A stretch of 59,267 nt of DNA from UBA2402 sp037139735. Lineage in GTDB: Bacteria > Planctomycetota > Phycisphaerae > Phycisphaerales > UBA1924. The DNA lies in NCBI GenBank assembly GCA_037139735.1, contig JBAXFU010000008.1, positions 1 through 59,267 of the forward strand, written 5' to 3'. Numbering within the stretch: the stretch's first letter is position 1; each line of letters starts with the position of its first letter. A model generated the notes under the pieces. That model was not told the origin of the DNA. It searched no databases and saw only the letters and a list, made by a program, of their open reading frames with translations. Position numbers and translations under genes: made by a program. Positions 42,221-49,607 of the stretch are shown here, in pieces.

Positions 42221-42478
42221 GTTCTTGGTGTCCACGAAGCCTGACGCGGGCGACCGCGGCGGGCGGGCGTGGGTGAAAAGGGAAGTGCGGTGAAAAGCCG
42301 CCGCGGACGCGCCGCCGTAAGGGGCCTGACGCGAAGCATCGGGAGTGGCGGATCGGGTGGAGGCCCGATCAATCGCTCCAGCCACTGGCAGGTGACCGCG
42401 GGCCGACAGAGGGCTCGCCACCAGCGCCGGGAAGGCGATGCGTCGCATGCCTCGAGCCGGAAGACCTGCCAAGAGAAC
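42221..42478 (+). promoter_or_regulatory. cobalamin (B12) riboswitch
   Basis: The conserved core is readable in order. GGTG lies at 42227-42230. The stretch AAAAGGGAA comes next (42276-42284), then CGGTGAAAAGCCG (42288-42300) and GCGCCGCCGTAA (42309-42320). At the end is the B12 box AGCCGGAAGACCTGCC (42455-42470). The outer helix P1 can pair GTTCTT (42221-42226) with GAGAAC (42473-42478). The insert between the core and the B12 box (about 130 nt) is longer than minimal but normal for the family. When adenosylcobalamin or a related form binds, such elements usually switch the downstream genes off. About 240 nt separate it from the first gene, leaving room for an expression platform, which I could not define. 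Confidence 0.95.
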
Positions 42479-42720
42479 GTCGGATGGCCCTTCGCGGGCT
42501 CGCCGGTTTGGATCATGCCTCGGGCCTGCATGGCGTCGAGGCGTGTCGCAAGCGGGCGGGCAAAGGGAAGAACCGGCATCGGCTTCGCCCCTCTGTCTCC
42601 GGGCGTGGTTCCGTGCTGTGTCTGAACTCTCGCCGCGTGGGGTCGCAATGGCCTTGGAGATGTCGCGTGCCGCGCGATTCGGACGCGACTGCCCCGCTTG
42701 AGCGGAGAGAGAACACCGCC

Positions 42721-43524
42721 TTGAAGACGACCTGGACCCTGGGACTGCTGTGGTGCACCATGCTGCCCGTCACGACGGCGCACGCCTCGACCCCCTTTGC
42801 CGATCACGTGGCGGGGTACGTGCCGGGCTCGCTCGCGAGCGGGAGCTACACCCGGCCGAGTGCGGCGGTGGGTTCGCCGACCCGATACACGGGTGCCGGG
42901 GTGTATCCCTCGGCGGTGACGCCCTTCAATCCGCCCTTCATGCCCGACGAGATCGTCGCCATCGGCGCGGGAGGATCGCTGACGCTGCGGTTCGACGAAC
43001 CGGTCGCCGACGATGCGGCGAACCCGCACGGGCTCGACCTGATCGTCTTCGGCAACACCTTTTTCGCCGACCGCTCCTACCCGTCGGGCGTGGTGGACGG
43101 TGTCTTCGGTCCCTTCGCGGATTCGACGGTCGAAGTCTCGGCCGACGGCCTCGACTGGCGCCCCCTCGCCGGCGCGTCGCTCAACGGGTTCTTTCCGACG
43201 CTGGGGTACAACGACCTGACCGATCCGTACGCCGTGGTGGCAGGCGCGGTCGAAAGCGACTTCACGCGGCCGGTGGATCCCGCATTCGATCCGACGGGCA
43301 TGGCGTTCACGCAGGTGATGGCGGCCTACGCCGGCTCGGGCGGCGGCACGGGGCTTGACATCGCATCAAGCGGCCTCTCGTCGATCTCCTTCCTCCGCAT
43401 CAGCGTCACGTCCGGCGAACTGCTGATCGACGGCGTCTCCGACGTGGCGGCGATTCCCTCGCCCGTCACGATGGCCTCGCTGATCCTCCTGGGCGGCGTC
43501 GCCACCCTTCGTCGCCGTCGCTGA
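42721..43524 (+). CDS. PEP-CTERM exported protein under the B12 riboswitch
   Basis: This 267-residue protein starts at TTG 42721, giving a clean signal peptide (MKTTWTLGLLWCTMLPVTTA). The mature part has GGSLTLRFDEPVADDAANPH, DLIVFGNTFF, STVEVSADGLDWRPLAG and GLSSISFLRISVTSGE. This is the pattern of the 'cell surface protein' family seen in B12-riboswitch operons elsewhere, of which the Bacteroides BtuH-type proteins bind cobalamin. It ends in IPSPVTMASLILLGGVATLR plus Arg, a PEP-CTERM signal. GGAGAGAG lies 9-16 nt upstream. It is the first gene after the riboswitch. A role in surface B12 binding is inferred from family and control. Confidence 0.88.
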   Translation: MKTTWTLGLLWCTMLPVTTAHASTPFADHVAGYVPGSLASGSYTRPSAAVGSPTRYTGAGVYPSAVTPFNPPFMPDEIVAIGAGGSLTLRFDEPVADDAANPHGLDLIVFGNTFFADRSYPSGVVDGVFGPFADSTVEVSADGLDWRPLAGASLNGFFPTLGYNDLTDPYAVVAGAVESDFTRPVDPAFDPTGMAFTQVMAAYAGSGGGTGLDIASSGLSSISFLRISVTSGELLIDGVSDVAAIPSPVTMASLILLGGVATLRRRR

Positions 43525-43532
43525 ACCCTTCG

Positions 43533-45212
43533 ATGCCCCACGCCGCCCGTCACTTCCATGTTCGCTCGGCGTGCTTGGTCGCATGCGCCGCGGCGTGGCT
43601 GGCCTCGGGGCCCTGCTTCGGCCAGGAATGGCCTCGCCCGACCTTCGAGGCGTCGTGGACGCATCTGGCGGGCGGGCCTTCGCGACGGTCCGCGGTGGAC
43701 GCGCCCGCGCCTTCGATGGCGAACCCCAGGTGGGTGTGCACGTCCGACATCGACGGGAACCCCATCACGTTCCTGGGGCAGGCATGCCCCACCGTCTTCG
43801 CCGGCGAGGGCGTGCAGGATGGCCTGGTCTTCGCGACGGGGCTGATCGATGCGGACGCGGGCGGCGCGACGCTCAACCCGTACCGGCTCTTCGCGATCTC
43901 GCGTTCGACGGGACTGGTCGCCTGGCAGGCGGCGATCGAACCGCCGACGCTCGAGTCGAACCCCAGCCCGACGATCGACGAGCGTCGACGCACGGTGCTC
44001 GTGGCCTCAGGACGCGTGCTGCGGGCCTGGCGGATATCCGATGGATCGCTCGCGTGGAGCTTCACCTCGCCGCGAGACTTCGTCAATGTCTCGCCGCTGG
44101 TGACGCAGGACCGAGGGCCGGCCGACCGAGCCCTCGTGTGCAGCTACGACGGGGGATTGACCTCAAGCGGCGCGGCGGTGCTCTCGTGCATCAACGTCGC
44201 GGCGTTCGACGCCGTTCGCAACCCCTTCCAACCGGGCGATGTCGTCTGGCAGGCGTCGGTGTCGACGAGTTCGGGCAACAGCGTCGCCTACATGCCCCGG
44301 GAGGAGGGTGGCGAGGATCTGGCCGTGGTCGCGTCGCCGGGTCGATACCGCATGACCCCCGGGACGATTCGGGCGTGGCGGATCGATCCGCCGTCGCTCC
44401 CGCCTTCGCCGATGTGGACGCGGGCCAGTCCGCTCGTGCAAGGCTTCTTCGGGGGCGTGTGCCTGAGCCCCCCGCCGGAGGGTTCGCTGCCGGGCGTGGC
44501 GGGTTCGGTCTTGGCGGCGACCTATTCCTTCTTCGGGGGCATCGATTCGGCGACCCTGGTGAAGATCGACGCGCGAACCGGCGGACTGCGATGGTCGGCC
44601 CCGAGCAACCGCACGCAATCGATCCCAGTGCCCGTGGGCCCTGACCGCGTCGCGCTCGCGGGCGGCCTCGACGGGTATTCGACCCGCCCCACGCTCTCGC
44701 TGCTGCAGGAATCGGCCGGCAACGCGGCGACGGCGTGGAACACGCCCGACACGATGACGATCGGCGGCTGGACCAATCAACCGATCCTGTGGTCCTTCGG
44801 CGGCAGGACCATGCTGGCGGTGGGCACGCCGCCGGCCGCTCCCACGCCTTCGTTCGACAACCCCTACGAACTCTCGGGGGAACTGCTGCTGGTCGATCTC
44901 GACCGTGCGCCGACCGATCCTGGCTTTGTCGTGCGACGTTGGAGCGGCGTGGGCGGGGGTGCGGCGGCCACGGCCTCGTCGCTCTACGCCGTCGGACTGA
45001 TCGGGCTGGCGGCCTTCGGTCCGACGCCCGCCGACCTCGACATCGACGGATCGTCGACGATCGGCGCGGACGATCTGTACGCGTGGGAATCCTCGCCCCA
45101 ATCGCGTCGCGATCTCGACGGCGACGGCGTGATCGGGGCGGACGACCGTGCGGCGTTGATGGTCGCGTTGCGGTCGCGGGAACGGGCCCTCCTGAAGGGG
45201 GGACGACGATGA
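43533..45212 (+). CDS. exported beta-propeller-like protein with dockerin-like end
   Basis: This 559-residue protein has a signal peptide (CLVACAAAWLASGPCFGQEW). A region of about 430 residues contains repeated PQQ-like or WD-like strands: LFAISRSTGLVAWQAAI, VLRAWRISDGSLAWSFTSP, LVKIDARTGGLRWSAPS and ELLLVDLDRAPTDPG. These are the 'x-A-x-D-x-x-T-G-x-x-x-W' blades of a beta-propeller. The end carries two EF-hand-like calcium repeats, ADLDIDGSSTIGADDLYAW and RRDLDGDGVIGADDRAALMV, of dockerin type. It follows the PEP-CTERM gene by 8 nt and overlaps the next start (ATGA). BtuG, a surface cobalamin-binding protein of Bacteroidetes, is also a propeller, which fits the B12 control. Confidence 0.87.
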   Translation: MPHAARHFHVRSACLVACAAAWLASGPCFGQEWPRPTFEASWTHLAGGPSRRSAVDAPAPSMANPRWVCTSDIDGNPITFLGQACPTVFAGEGVQDGLVFATGLIDADAGGATLNPYRLFAISRSTGLVAWQAAIEPPTLESNPSPTIDERRRTVLVASGRVLRAWRISDGSLAWSFTSPRDFVNVSPLVTQDRGPADRALVCSYDGGLTSSGAAVLSCINVAAFDAVRNPFQPGDVVWQASVSTSSGNSVAYMPREEGGEDLAVVASPGRYRMTPGTIRAWRIDPPSLPPSPMWTRASPLVQGFFGGVCLSPPPEGSLPGVAGSVLAATYSFFGGIDSATLVKIDARTGGLRWSAPSNRTQSIPVPVGPDRVALAGGLDGYSTRPTLSLLQESAGNAATAWNTPDTMTIGGWTNQPILWSFGGRTMLAVGTPPAAPTPSFDNPYELSGELLLVDLDRAPTDPGFVVRRWSGVGGGAAATASSLYAVGLIGLAAFGPTPADLDIDGSSTIGADDLYAWESSPQSRRDLDGDGVIGADDRAALMVALRSRERALLKGGRR

Positions 45213-46036
45213 ATCGCGGACGCCGCGGCTTCACGCTGATCGAACTGCTCGTCTCCATCGCGGTGATGGGCGTGTGCCTCGCGATCATGCTGCCGTCGCT
45301 GGGGGCGGCCCGGGAATCGGCCCGGTCGACGGCGTGCACGTCGAACCTGCGTCAGATGACGCTGGGCTGGACGATGTACGCCAACACGTGGCAGGATCGG
45401 GCGATGCCGCTGGCCTACACGCGGACGCCGGACGTGCCGCTGGGAGGCGAATCGATCTACTGGTGGGGCACGCACGGGACGACGGACGCGGGCGTGGATC
45501 ACGCCAAGGGCTTCCTGTCGCCGTACCTCGACGGGACGCTGAGCGTTCGATCGGTGTATGAGTGTCCGTCGCAGCCGTGGGGAAGCTACATCCCGCAGGG
45601 CAATCCGGACCGTCCCCAGCCCACGAGCACCTTCGGCTACAACGGGTACTACCTGACGCCGTCGCGGACGCCTGGGTGGGATCGATCGATCGGCTTTCGG
45701 CCTTGGCGGCGGCTCTTCGAGATTCCCGTGCCCGGAGCGCTGCTGGTCTTCGCCGACACGCTGCTGCCGGGGTCGCCCCCGTCGAACTGCGCCCTGCTCG
45801 ATCCGCCGCTCCTCTATTCGCGAAGGACGTGGACGCCGAACCCGGCGCCGACGACCGCGTTCCGTCACGCGGCACGACGCGACGGCGACGGAGGATCGGC
45901 GGCCACGGCGCGGGCCGACGGTTCGGTGCGTGCCGTCGTCGCGTCGCCCGATTGGCTCACGCACCCGTCGCTGGGCATCGGCTCGGTGGGCCAAGACAAC
46001 GAGGCGTACGTCCCCGACGCGTCGTCGTGGCGGTGA
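45209..46036 (+). CDS. prepilin-like protein, third gene of the B12 operon
   Basis: This 275-residue protein has a type IV prepilin-like leader (MNRGRRGFTLIELLVSIAV) with cleavage before Phe and Glu at +5. A helix and a globular C-terminal domain follow with AFRHAARRD, ATARADGSVRAVV, the usual H-x-DG region of planctomycete pseudopilins. GAAGGGG lies just before the ATG, which overlaps the stop of the propeller-like gene by 4 nt (ATGA), so they are translationally coupled. It would be processed by a prepilin peptidase and sit in the envelope, possibly as a fibre or secretion subunit. Its link to B12 is by operon context only. Confidence 0.87.
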   Translation: MNRGRRGFTLIELLVSIAVMGVCLAIMLPSLGAARESARSTACTSNLRQMTLGWTMYANTWQDRAMPLAYTRTPDVPLGGESIYWWGTHGTTDAGVDHAKGFLSPYLDGTLSVRSVYECPSQPWGSYIPQGNPDRPQPTSTFGYNGYYLTPSRTPGWDRSIGFRPWRRLFEIPVPGALLVFADTLLPGSPPSNCALLDPPLLYSRRTWTPNPAPTTAFRHAARRDGDGGSAATARADGSVRAVVASPDWLTHPSLGIGSVGQDNEAYVPDASSWR

Positions 46037-46058
46037 ATCGTCCGCGGAGTCGCGACAC

Positions 46059-46064
46059 TACACT
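46059..46064 (+). promoter_or_regulatory. -10-like box before the multi-pass membrane gene
   Basis: TACACT ends 7 nt before the ATG at 46072, with no Shine-Dalgarno sequence. It suggests that the next gene can be transcribed on its own, apart from the B12 operon whose last gene ends at 46036. Confidence 0.45.
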
Positions 46065-46071
46065 TGGCGCG

Positions 46072-46962
46072 ATGATCCATTCGATCCTGCGCTGGACGTA
46101 CATCCTCGTCTGCCTGCTCGCGATCGGTCCTGCGGCGGGATGGCTCGCGAGATCGCTTCACGACGGCGCGGGCGGCCACGCCTGCTCGCTGCTGGTCGGC
46201 GAATCGCCCGCACGTGGCGTGATGATCGGGCTGGTGGTGATCGCGGTCGCGGCCGTCGTGGGCACCATCGCCTCGCGGCTCTTCTCGCTCGGCACCGGAC
46301 TTGCCGTCGCGGGCATCATCTTCGGCTGGACCTCGTGGCACCTGGGCACGGTCGAATCGATCATCCGCGCGACGGACGGACGAGTGGACCTGCTGCGATT
46401 CGCGGTGGAGGCGTTGGCGTTGACCCTCGCCGCGACGGGCATCGCTCACGCGACGACCGTGGCGGCGGCCTCGAGCCAGCCGGCGGCGGCGAGCCGTTCG
46501 GGGTCGTGGCTGGAACGGGCCTTGGTGAAGTCCGCCGATCGTCCTGCGTCGGGGGTGGCGGTGGCGGCGGTGGTGATCGGCGCGGGGGCGGCGTTTGCCG
46601 CGGCCTCGTTGGTCTGCCTGAGCGGACTGAAGGGCCAGTGCCTGATGGGGGCCGTGGTCGGGGGCATCGCGTGCGGCCTGGCGGCGTGCTATGTCGCGGG
46701 GGCCGCGAAGGTCACGCTTCATCCTGCCGCACCGGCCCTGGGCATGGTCGTGGCGGCGGTCGCGGCGCCGGTGGTGGCGAAGTTCATGCATGGCGACACG
46801 CTTCTTTCCGTGCTGTACGCCGATCGCCTGATGATGGCGGCCAAGCCTCTGCCGGTGGACTGGGCGGCCGGCGCGTTGCTGGGGGTTCCGGTGGGCATGG
46901 GGTGGGCGGGCGCCGTGCTGGACGTGCGGGCGATGGAGATGGAGCCCAAGCCGGGCAACTGA
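46072..46962 (+). CDS. multi-pass membrane protein of unknown function
   Basis: This 296-residue inner-membrane protein has about seven or eight hydrophobic helices, for example ILRWTYILVCLLAIGPAAGW, GVMIGLVVIAVAAVVGTIAS, AVAAVVIGAGAAFAAASLVC and LGMVVAAVAAPVVAKFM. Loops are short and there is no recognisable transporter motif. It begins 35 nt after the prepilin-like gene of the B12 operon but has its own TACACT box, so it may or may not be B12-controlled. Family unknown; a role in transport cannot be claimed from sequence alone. Confidence 0.78.
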   Translation: MIHSILRWTYILVCLLAIGPAAGWLARSLHDGAGGHACSLLVGESPARGVMIGLVVIAVAAVVGTIASRLFSLGTGLAVAGIIFGWTSWHLGTVESIIRATDGRVDLLRFAVEALALTLAATGIAHATTVAAASSQPAAASRSGSWLERALVKSADRPASGVAVAAVVIGAGAAFAAASLVCLSGLKGQCLMGAVVGGIACGLAACYVAGAAKVTLHPAAPALGMVVAAVAAPVVAKFMHGDTLLSVLYADRLMMAAKPLPVDWAAGALLGVPVGMGWAGAVLDVRAMEMEPKPGN

Positions 46963-47072
46963 CGCCCCGGGGGCGAATTCGTCCCCATCGCGACCCGGCC
47001 TGAATCAGGGTCCGCCCGGCGGGCGAATCCCTGTGCATGGCCCCTTCCCTACCCTCCACGTGTCTTGACGTT

Positions 47073-47090
47073 GCGGGAGCGAACTCCCGC
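47073..47090. promoter_or_regulatory. hairpin upstream of folE2
   Basis: GCGGGAG (47073-47079) pairs with CTCCCGC (47084-47090) around CGAA, a stable tetraloop. It lies 57 nt before the folE2 ATG in a gap of 185 bp. It has no U-tract and could be a leader structure. TTGACG occurs on both sides (47065 and 47101), but no matching -10 was found. Confidence 0.4.
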
Positions 47091-47147
47091 CCCCTCGGGT
47101 TTGACGCCCGTTCGGGCCGCCTCGAGACATGCTGCCCGGAACCGATC

Positions 47148-47963
47148 ATGACCATCCCCTCCATTCGCTCTGGCATCTCCACGACCTCGATGCCTGATGT
47201 CCAGGCGAGCCGGGACATTCGGCGGATCGCCATCGATCGCGTGGGCGTGAAGGACGTCACCTACCCCATCCGCCTGCGCACCAAGGACGGGGGCGAACAG
47301 ACGACGGTGGCCTCGATCAACATGTACGTCGCGCTGCCCGACCACCAGAAGGGCACGCACATGAGCCGGTTCCTCGAGGTGCTCAACGAACAAACGTGCG
47401 ACCCGCTCACGCCGGACAAGATCCCGGCGATCGCGCGGGCCATCTGCGAGAAGCTGAACGCCGAAGTGGCGCACTTCGAATGCTCGTTCACCTACTTCAT
47501 CCGCAAGGAGGCCCCGGTCACCAAGATGCCAGGTCTCATGGACTATCAGGTGAAGTTCGAGTGCACGGCCAACGGTGCCAGCGAGTTCCTGATGTCGGTG
47601 GCGGCGCCCGCCGCGAGCCTGTGCCCGTGCAGCAAGGAGATCAGCGAGTACGGCGCGCACAACCAGCGTTGCCGCATCGAGGCCAAGGTGAAGTTCGAGG
47701 GCATGCTCTGGATCGAGGACGTGGTGGGCATCCTCGAGAAGGCCGCCTCGTGCCCGGTCTACGCCGTGCTCAAGCGGCCCGACGAGAAGTTCGTCACCGA
47801 GCGGGCGTACGAGAATCCCAAGTTCGTCGAGGACATCGTCCGAGATCTCGCGCTGGGCCTTGAATCCGAGCCCCGCGTGAGGTGGTACGAGATCAGTTCC
47901 GAGAACTTCGAATCGATCCATAATCACAACGCCTACGCCCAGATCACCCGCTCCAAGGCCTGA
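47148..47963 (+). CDS. folE2: GTP cyclohydrolase IB
   Basis: This 271-residue enzyme converts GTP to 7,8-dihydroneopterin triphosphate, the entry to folate and also to queuosine synthesis. It is the FolE2 type, which works with metals other than zinc. Seen features are RVGVKDVTYPIRLRTKDGGE, SINMYVALPDHQKGTHMSRF, VAHFECSFTYFIRKEAPVTK, and LCPCSKEISEYGAHNQRCRI, which carries the active-site Cys and the metal region. Length is normal. The ATG at 47148 starts a protein that aligns with the family; an in-frame start at 47037 adds unlikely sequence. Confidence 0.96.
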   Translation: MTIPSIRSGISTTSMPDVQASRDIRRIAIDRVGVKDVTYPIRLRTKDGGEQTTVASINMYVALPDHQKGTHMSRFLEVLNEQTCDPLTPDKIPAIARAICEKLNAEVAHFECSFTYFIRKEAPVTKMPGLMDYQVKFECTANGASEFLMSVAAPAASLCPCSKEISEYGAHNQRCRIEAKVKFEGMLWIEDVVGILEKAASCPVYAVLKRPDEKFVTERAYENPKFVEDIVRDLALGLESEPRVRWYEISSENFESIHNHNAYAQITRSKA

Positions 47964-48101
47964 GCGACGCGGCGGAAGGGCCCTCGCGATCATCGGCGCG
48001 TCGGCCGCGGCCGGCCGCCTCTTGATTGCGTCGACGCCGTGTCTGCGGGTACACTTCGGTCGCCCGGGTCGGCATCGACCCCGCGCAGCGAGGAGCATCT
48101 C

Positions 48102-48725
48102 TTGTCGTCGGCGAGGACTTCCACGAGGTTGTTGGCTCTGGTCGCGCTCATCGCGTCGACCTGCGTCATGCACCGGTCGATCGCGGCCGGAGGCGACGCC
48201 GCCGGCGATCGTCGCTCGCTCGAACGCGAACGCCTCTCGATCTCGGCACGAGCGCAGATGATGACCTTCGCTCGAGCCCTCTGGCTGCGCGAACGGAGCT
48301 CCCCCCGCGGCGATGCCAGCCTCTGGCGACTGTGGGAGAGCGACTGGACCGTCATTCGCCGGACCGCCGTGAAGCACCTGCCGATCTGGTGCTGCGACGC
48401 CACGGCGATCGCACGACCGGTCGAAAGCCACCGGCTTGCCATCACCTTCCTGCTTCGAGAGGCGATTCCGGAGGCCTTGAACACCCCGTCCGCCGCGTCG
48501 TCCGCCGTCAGGCCGACGGTGGCGGTGCGATCGATCGCCGGCTCGTCGACGCCGCTCTTGGCGAGCCCTTCGCTGGTGATCCAGCGTTCGCTCGACGACA
48601 TCCCGAGCATCGCCGTGGCGAGCGAGGCGAACGCGCGTCTCGCCAAGACCTGCATGCTCGAGAGCGGGTTGGGCACGAGGGTGCTCGAGCTCATCTCGGA
48701 CGCGGACCGCGGCCTGCTGCAGTGA
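48102..48725 (+). CDS. exported hypothetical protein
   Basis: This protein of about 207 residues starts at TTG 48102, with GAGGAG 6 nt upstream. Its signal peptide (TSTRLLALVALIASTCVMHR) is followed by a mostly helical body with SISARAQMMTFARALWLRER, SLWRLWESDWTVIRRTAVKH and EAIPEALNTPSA. I do not recognise it. It ends 10 nt from the convergent rsmG gene. An earlier in-frame ATG at 48039 would add 21 residues but gives a poor signal peptide. Confidence 0.65.
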   Translation: MSSARTSTRLLALVALIASTCVMHRSIAAGGDAAGDRRSLERERLSISARAQMMTFARALWLRERSSPRGDASLWRLWESDWTVIRRTAVKHLPIWCCDATAIARPVESHRLAITFLLREAIPEALNTPSAASSAVRPTVAVRSIAGSSTPLLASPSLVIQRSLDDIPSIAVASEANARLAKTCMLESGLGTRVLELISDADRGLLQ

Positions 48726-48735
48726 GCCGCGTCGC

Positions 48736-49512
48736 TCAGTCGCGTTCCTTGCGGACGCCCAGCGGCGCACGCTTGGGCTCGCCGTCACGCCTGGGATAGA
48801 GCTTGGGCGTCGCCGCCCCCTTGCCGAGCACGATGACGCGGCCCGTGGGCGTGTCGAACGTCCGCACGTGCACGGCCTTGAGGGCGTGCAAGGCGGGCTT
48901 GGCTTCCTCGAGTTCCTCGTCGGCCTGCTGACCCTTGATGAGCAGGATCTCGCCGCCGGGGTGCCCTTCGGACGGGGCCTTGGCGAAGGGGACCGTGATC
49001 TCCGCCAGCGACACCAGCCGCCCCACCGCTCTGGCCACCACGGCGTCGAAGGCCTCGCGATACCCGCCCTGCCGTCCCGCGCCGGTCCGCTCGCCCCGGT
49101 CGTGCGCGGCCTTCTCCGCACGCTCGCAGTGCACCGTGACGTTCGCCAGCCCCAGCGCCTGCGCGGTCGATCGGAGGAAGACCGCCTTCTTGCCCGTCGC
49201 CTCGAGGAGCGTGAATCGAAGGTGCGGCATGGCGATGGCCAGCGGCATGCCGGGCAGGCCGCCGCCCGATCCGACGTCGATCACCGTCGCGCCCTCGGGC
49301 AACTCCGCGAGCGCGGGCAGGAGCGTGAGCGAGTCGAGGATGTGACGCATCCACGCCGCCTCAGGCTCGCGGATCGCCGTGAGGTTGGTCGTCTGGTTCG
49401 CCTCCAGCAGTCGCTCGAGGTAGCCGCCCAGCCGCTCGAGATCGCCGTCTTCGAACTCGATCTCGAGCGCGGCGGCGGCATCGAGGAACTGCTGCGTCGG
49501 GGCGAGGGGCAT
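48736..49512 (-). CDS. rsmG: 16S rRNA m7G527 methyltransferase RsmG
   Basis: This 258-residue SAM-dependent methyltransferase makes 7-methylguanosine at G527 of 16S rRNA. Signatures are NLTAIREPEAAWMRHILDSL, VIDVGSGGGLPGMPLAIAMP (SAM-binding motif I), TLLEATGKKAVFLRSTAQAL and VVARAVGRLVSLAEITVPFA. It is about 45 residues longer than E. coli RsmG, with an insert after ERAEKAAHDRGERT and a basic C-terminal tail. A TATGAT box on the minus strand (49518-49523) ends 5 nt before the ATG. Confidence 0.95.
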   Translation of the reverse strand: MPLAPTQQFLDAAAALEIEFEDGDLERLGGYLERLLEANQTTNLTAIREPEAAWMRHILDSLTLLPALAELPEGATVIDVGSGGGLPGMPLAIAMPHLRFTLLEATGKKAVFLRSTAQALGLANVTVHCERAEKAAHDRGERTGAGRQGGYREAFDAVVARAVGRLVSLAEITVPFAKAPSEGHPGGEILLIKGQQADEELEEAKPALHALKAVHVRTFDTPTGRVIVLGKGAATPKLYPRRDGEPKRAPLGVRKERD

Positions 49513-49607
49513 GAACGATCATACCAGCCAACGACCGGCGGATGATCGCTCGATGCGCGATGGGCGTCCGCTCGACCACGCCGGACGGGTCCTCGTACGC
49601 TCAGGCC

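Noticed and set aside
42221..42720. Short open frames on both strands inside the riboswitch leader
   Set aside because: The stretch is explained by the cobalamin riboswitch and its downstream leader; the frames have no homologue that I recognise.
47073..47090. Hairpin before folE2 as a preQ1 or tetrahydrofolate riboswitch
   Set aside because: It is a simple 7-bp stem with a tetraloop; the conserved core bases of those riboswitches are absent.
48022..48055. TTGATT and TACACT as a promoter for the exported protein at 48102
   Set aside because: The spacing is 22 bp, too long for a standard sigma70 promoter. The TACACT alone may still be a -10 element.
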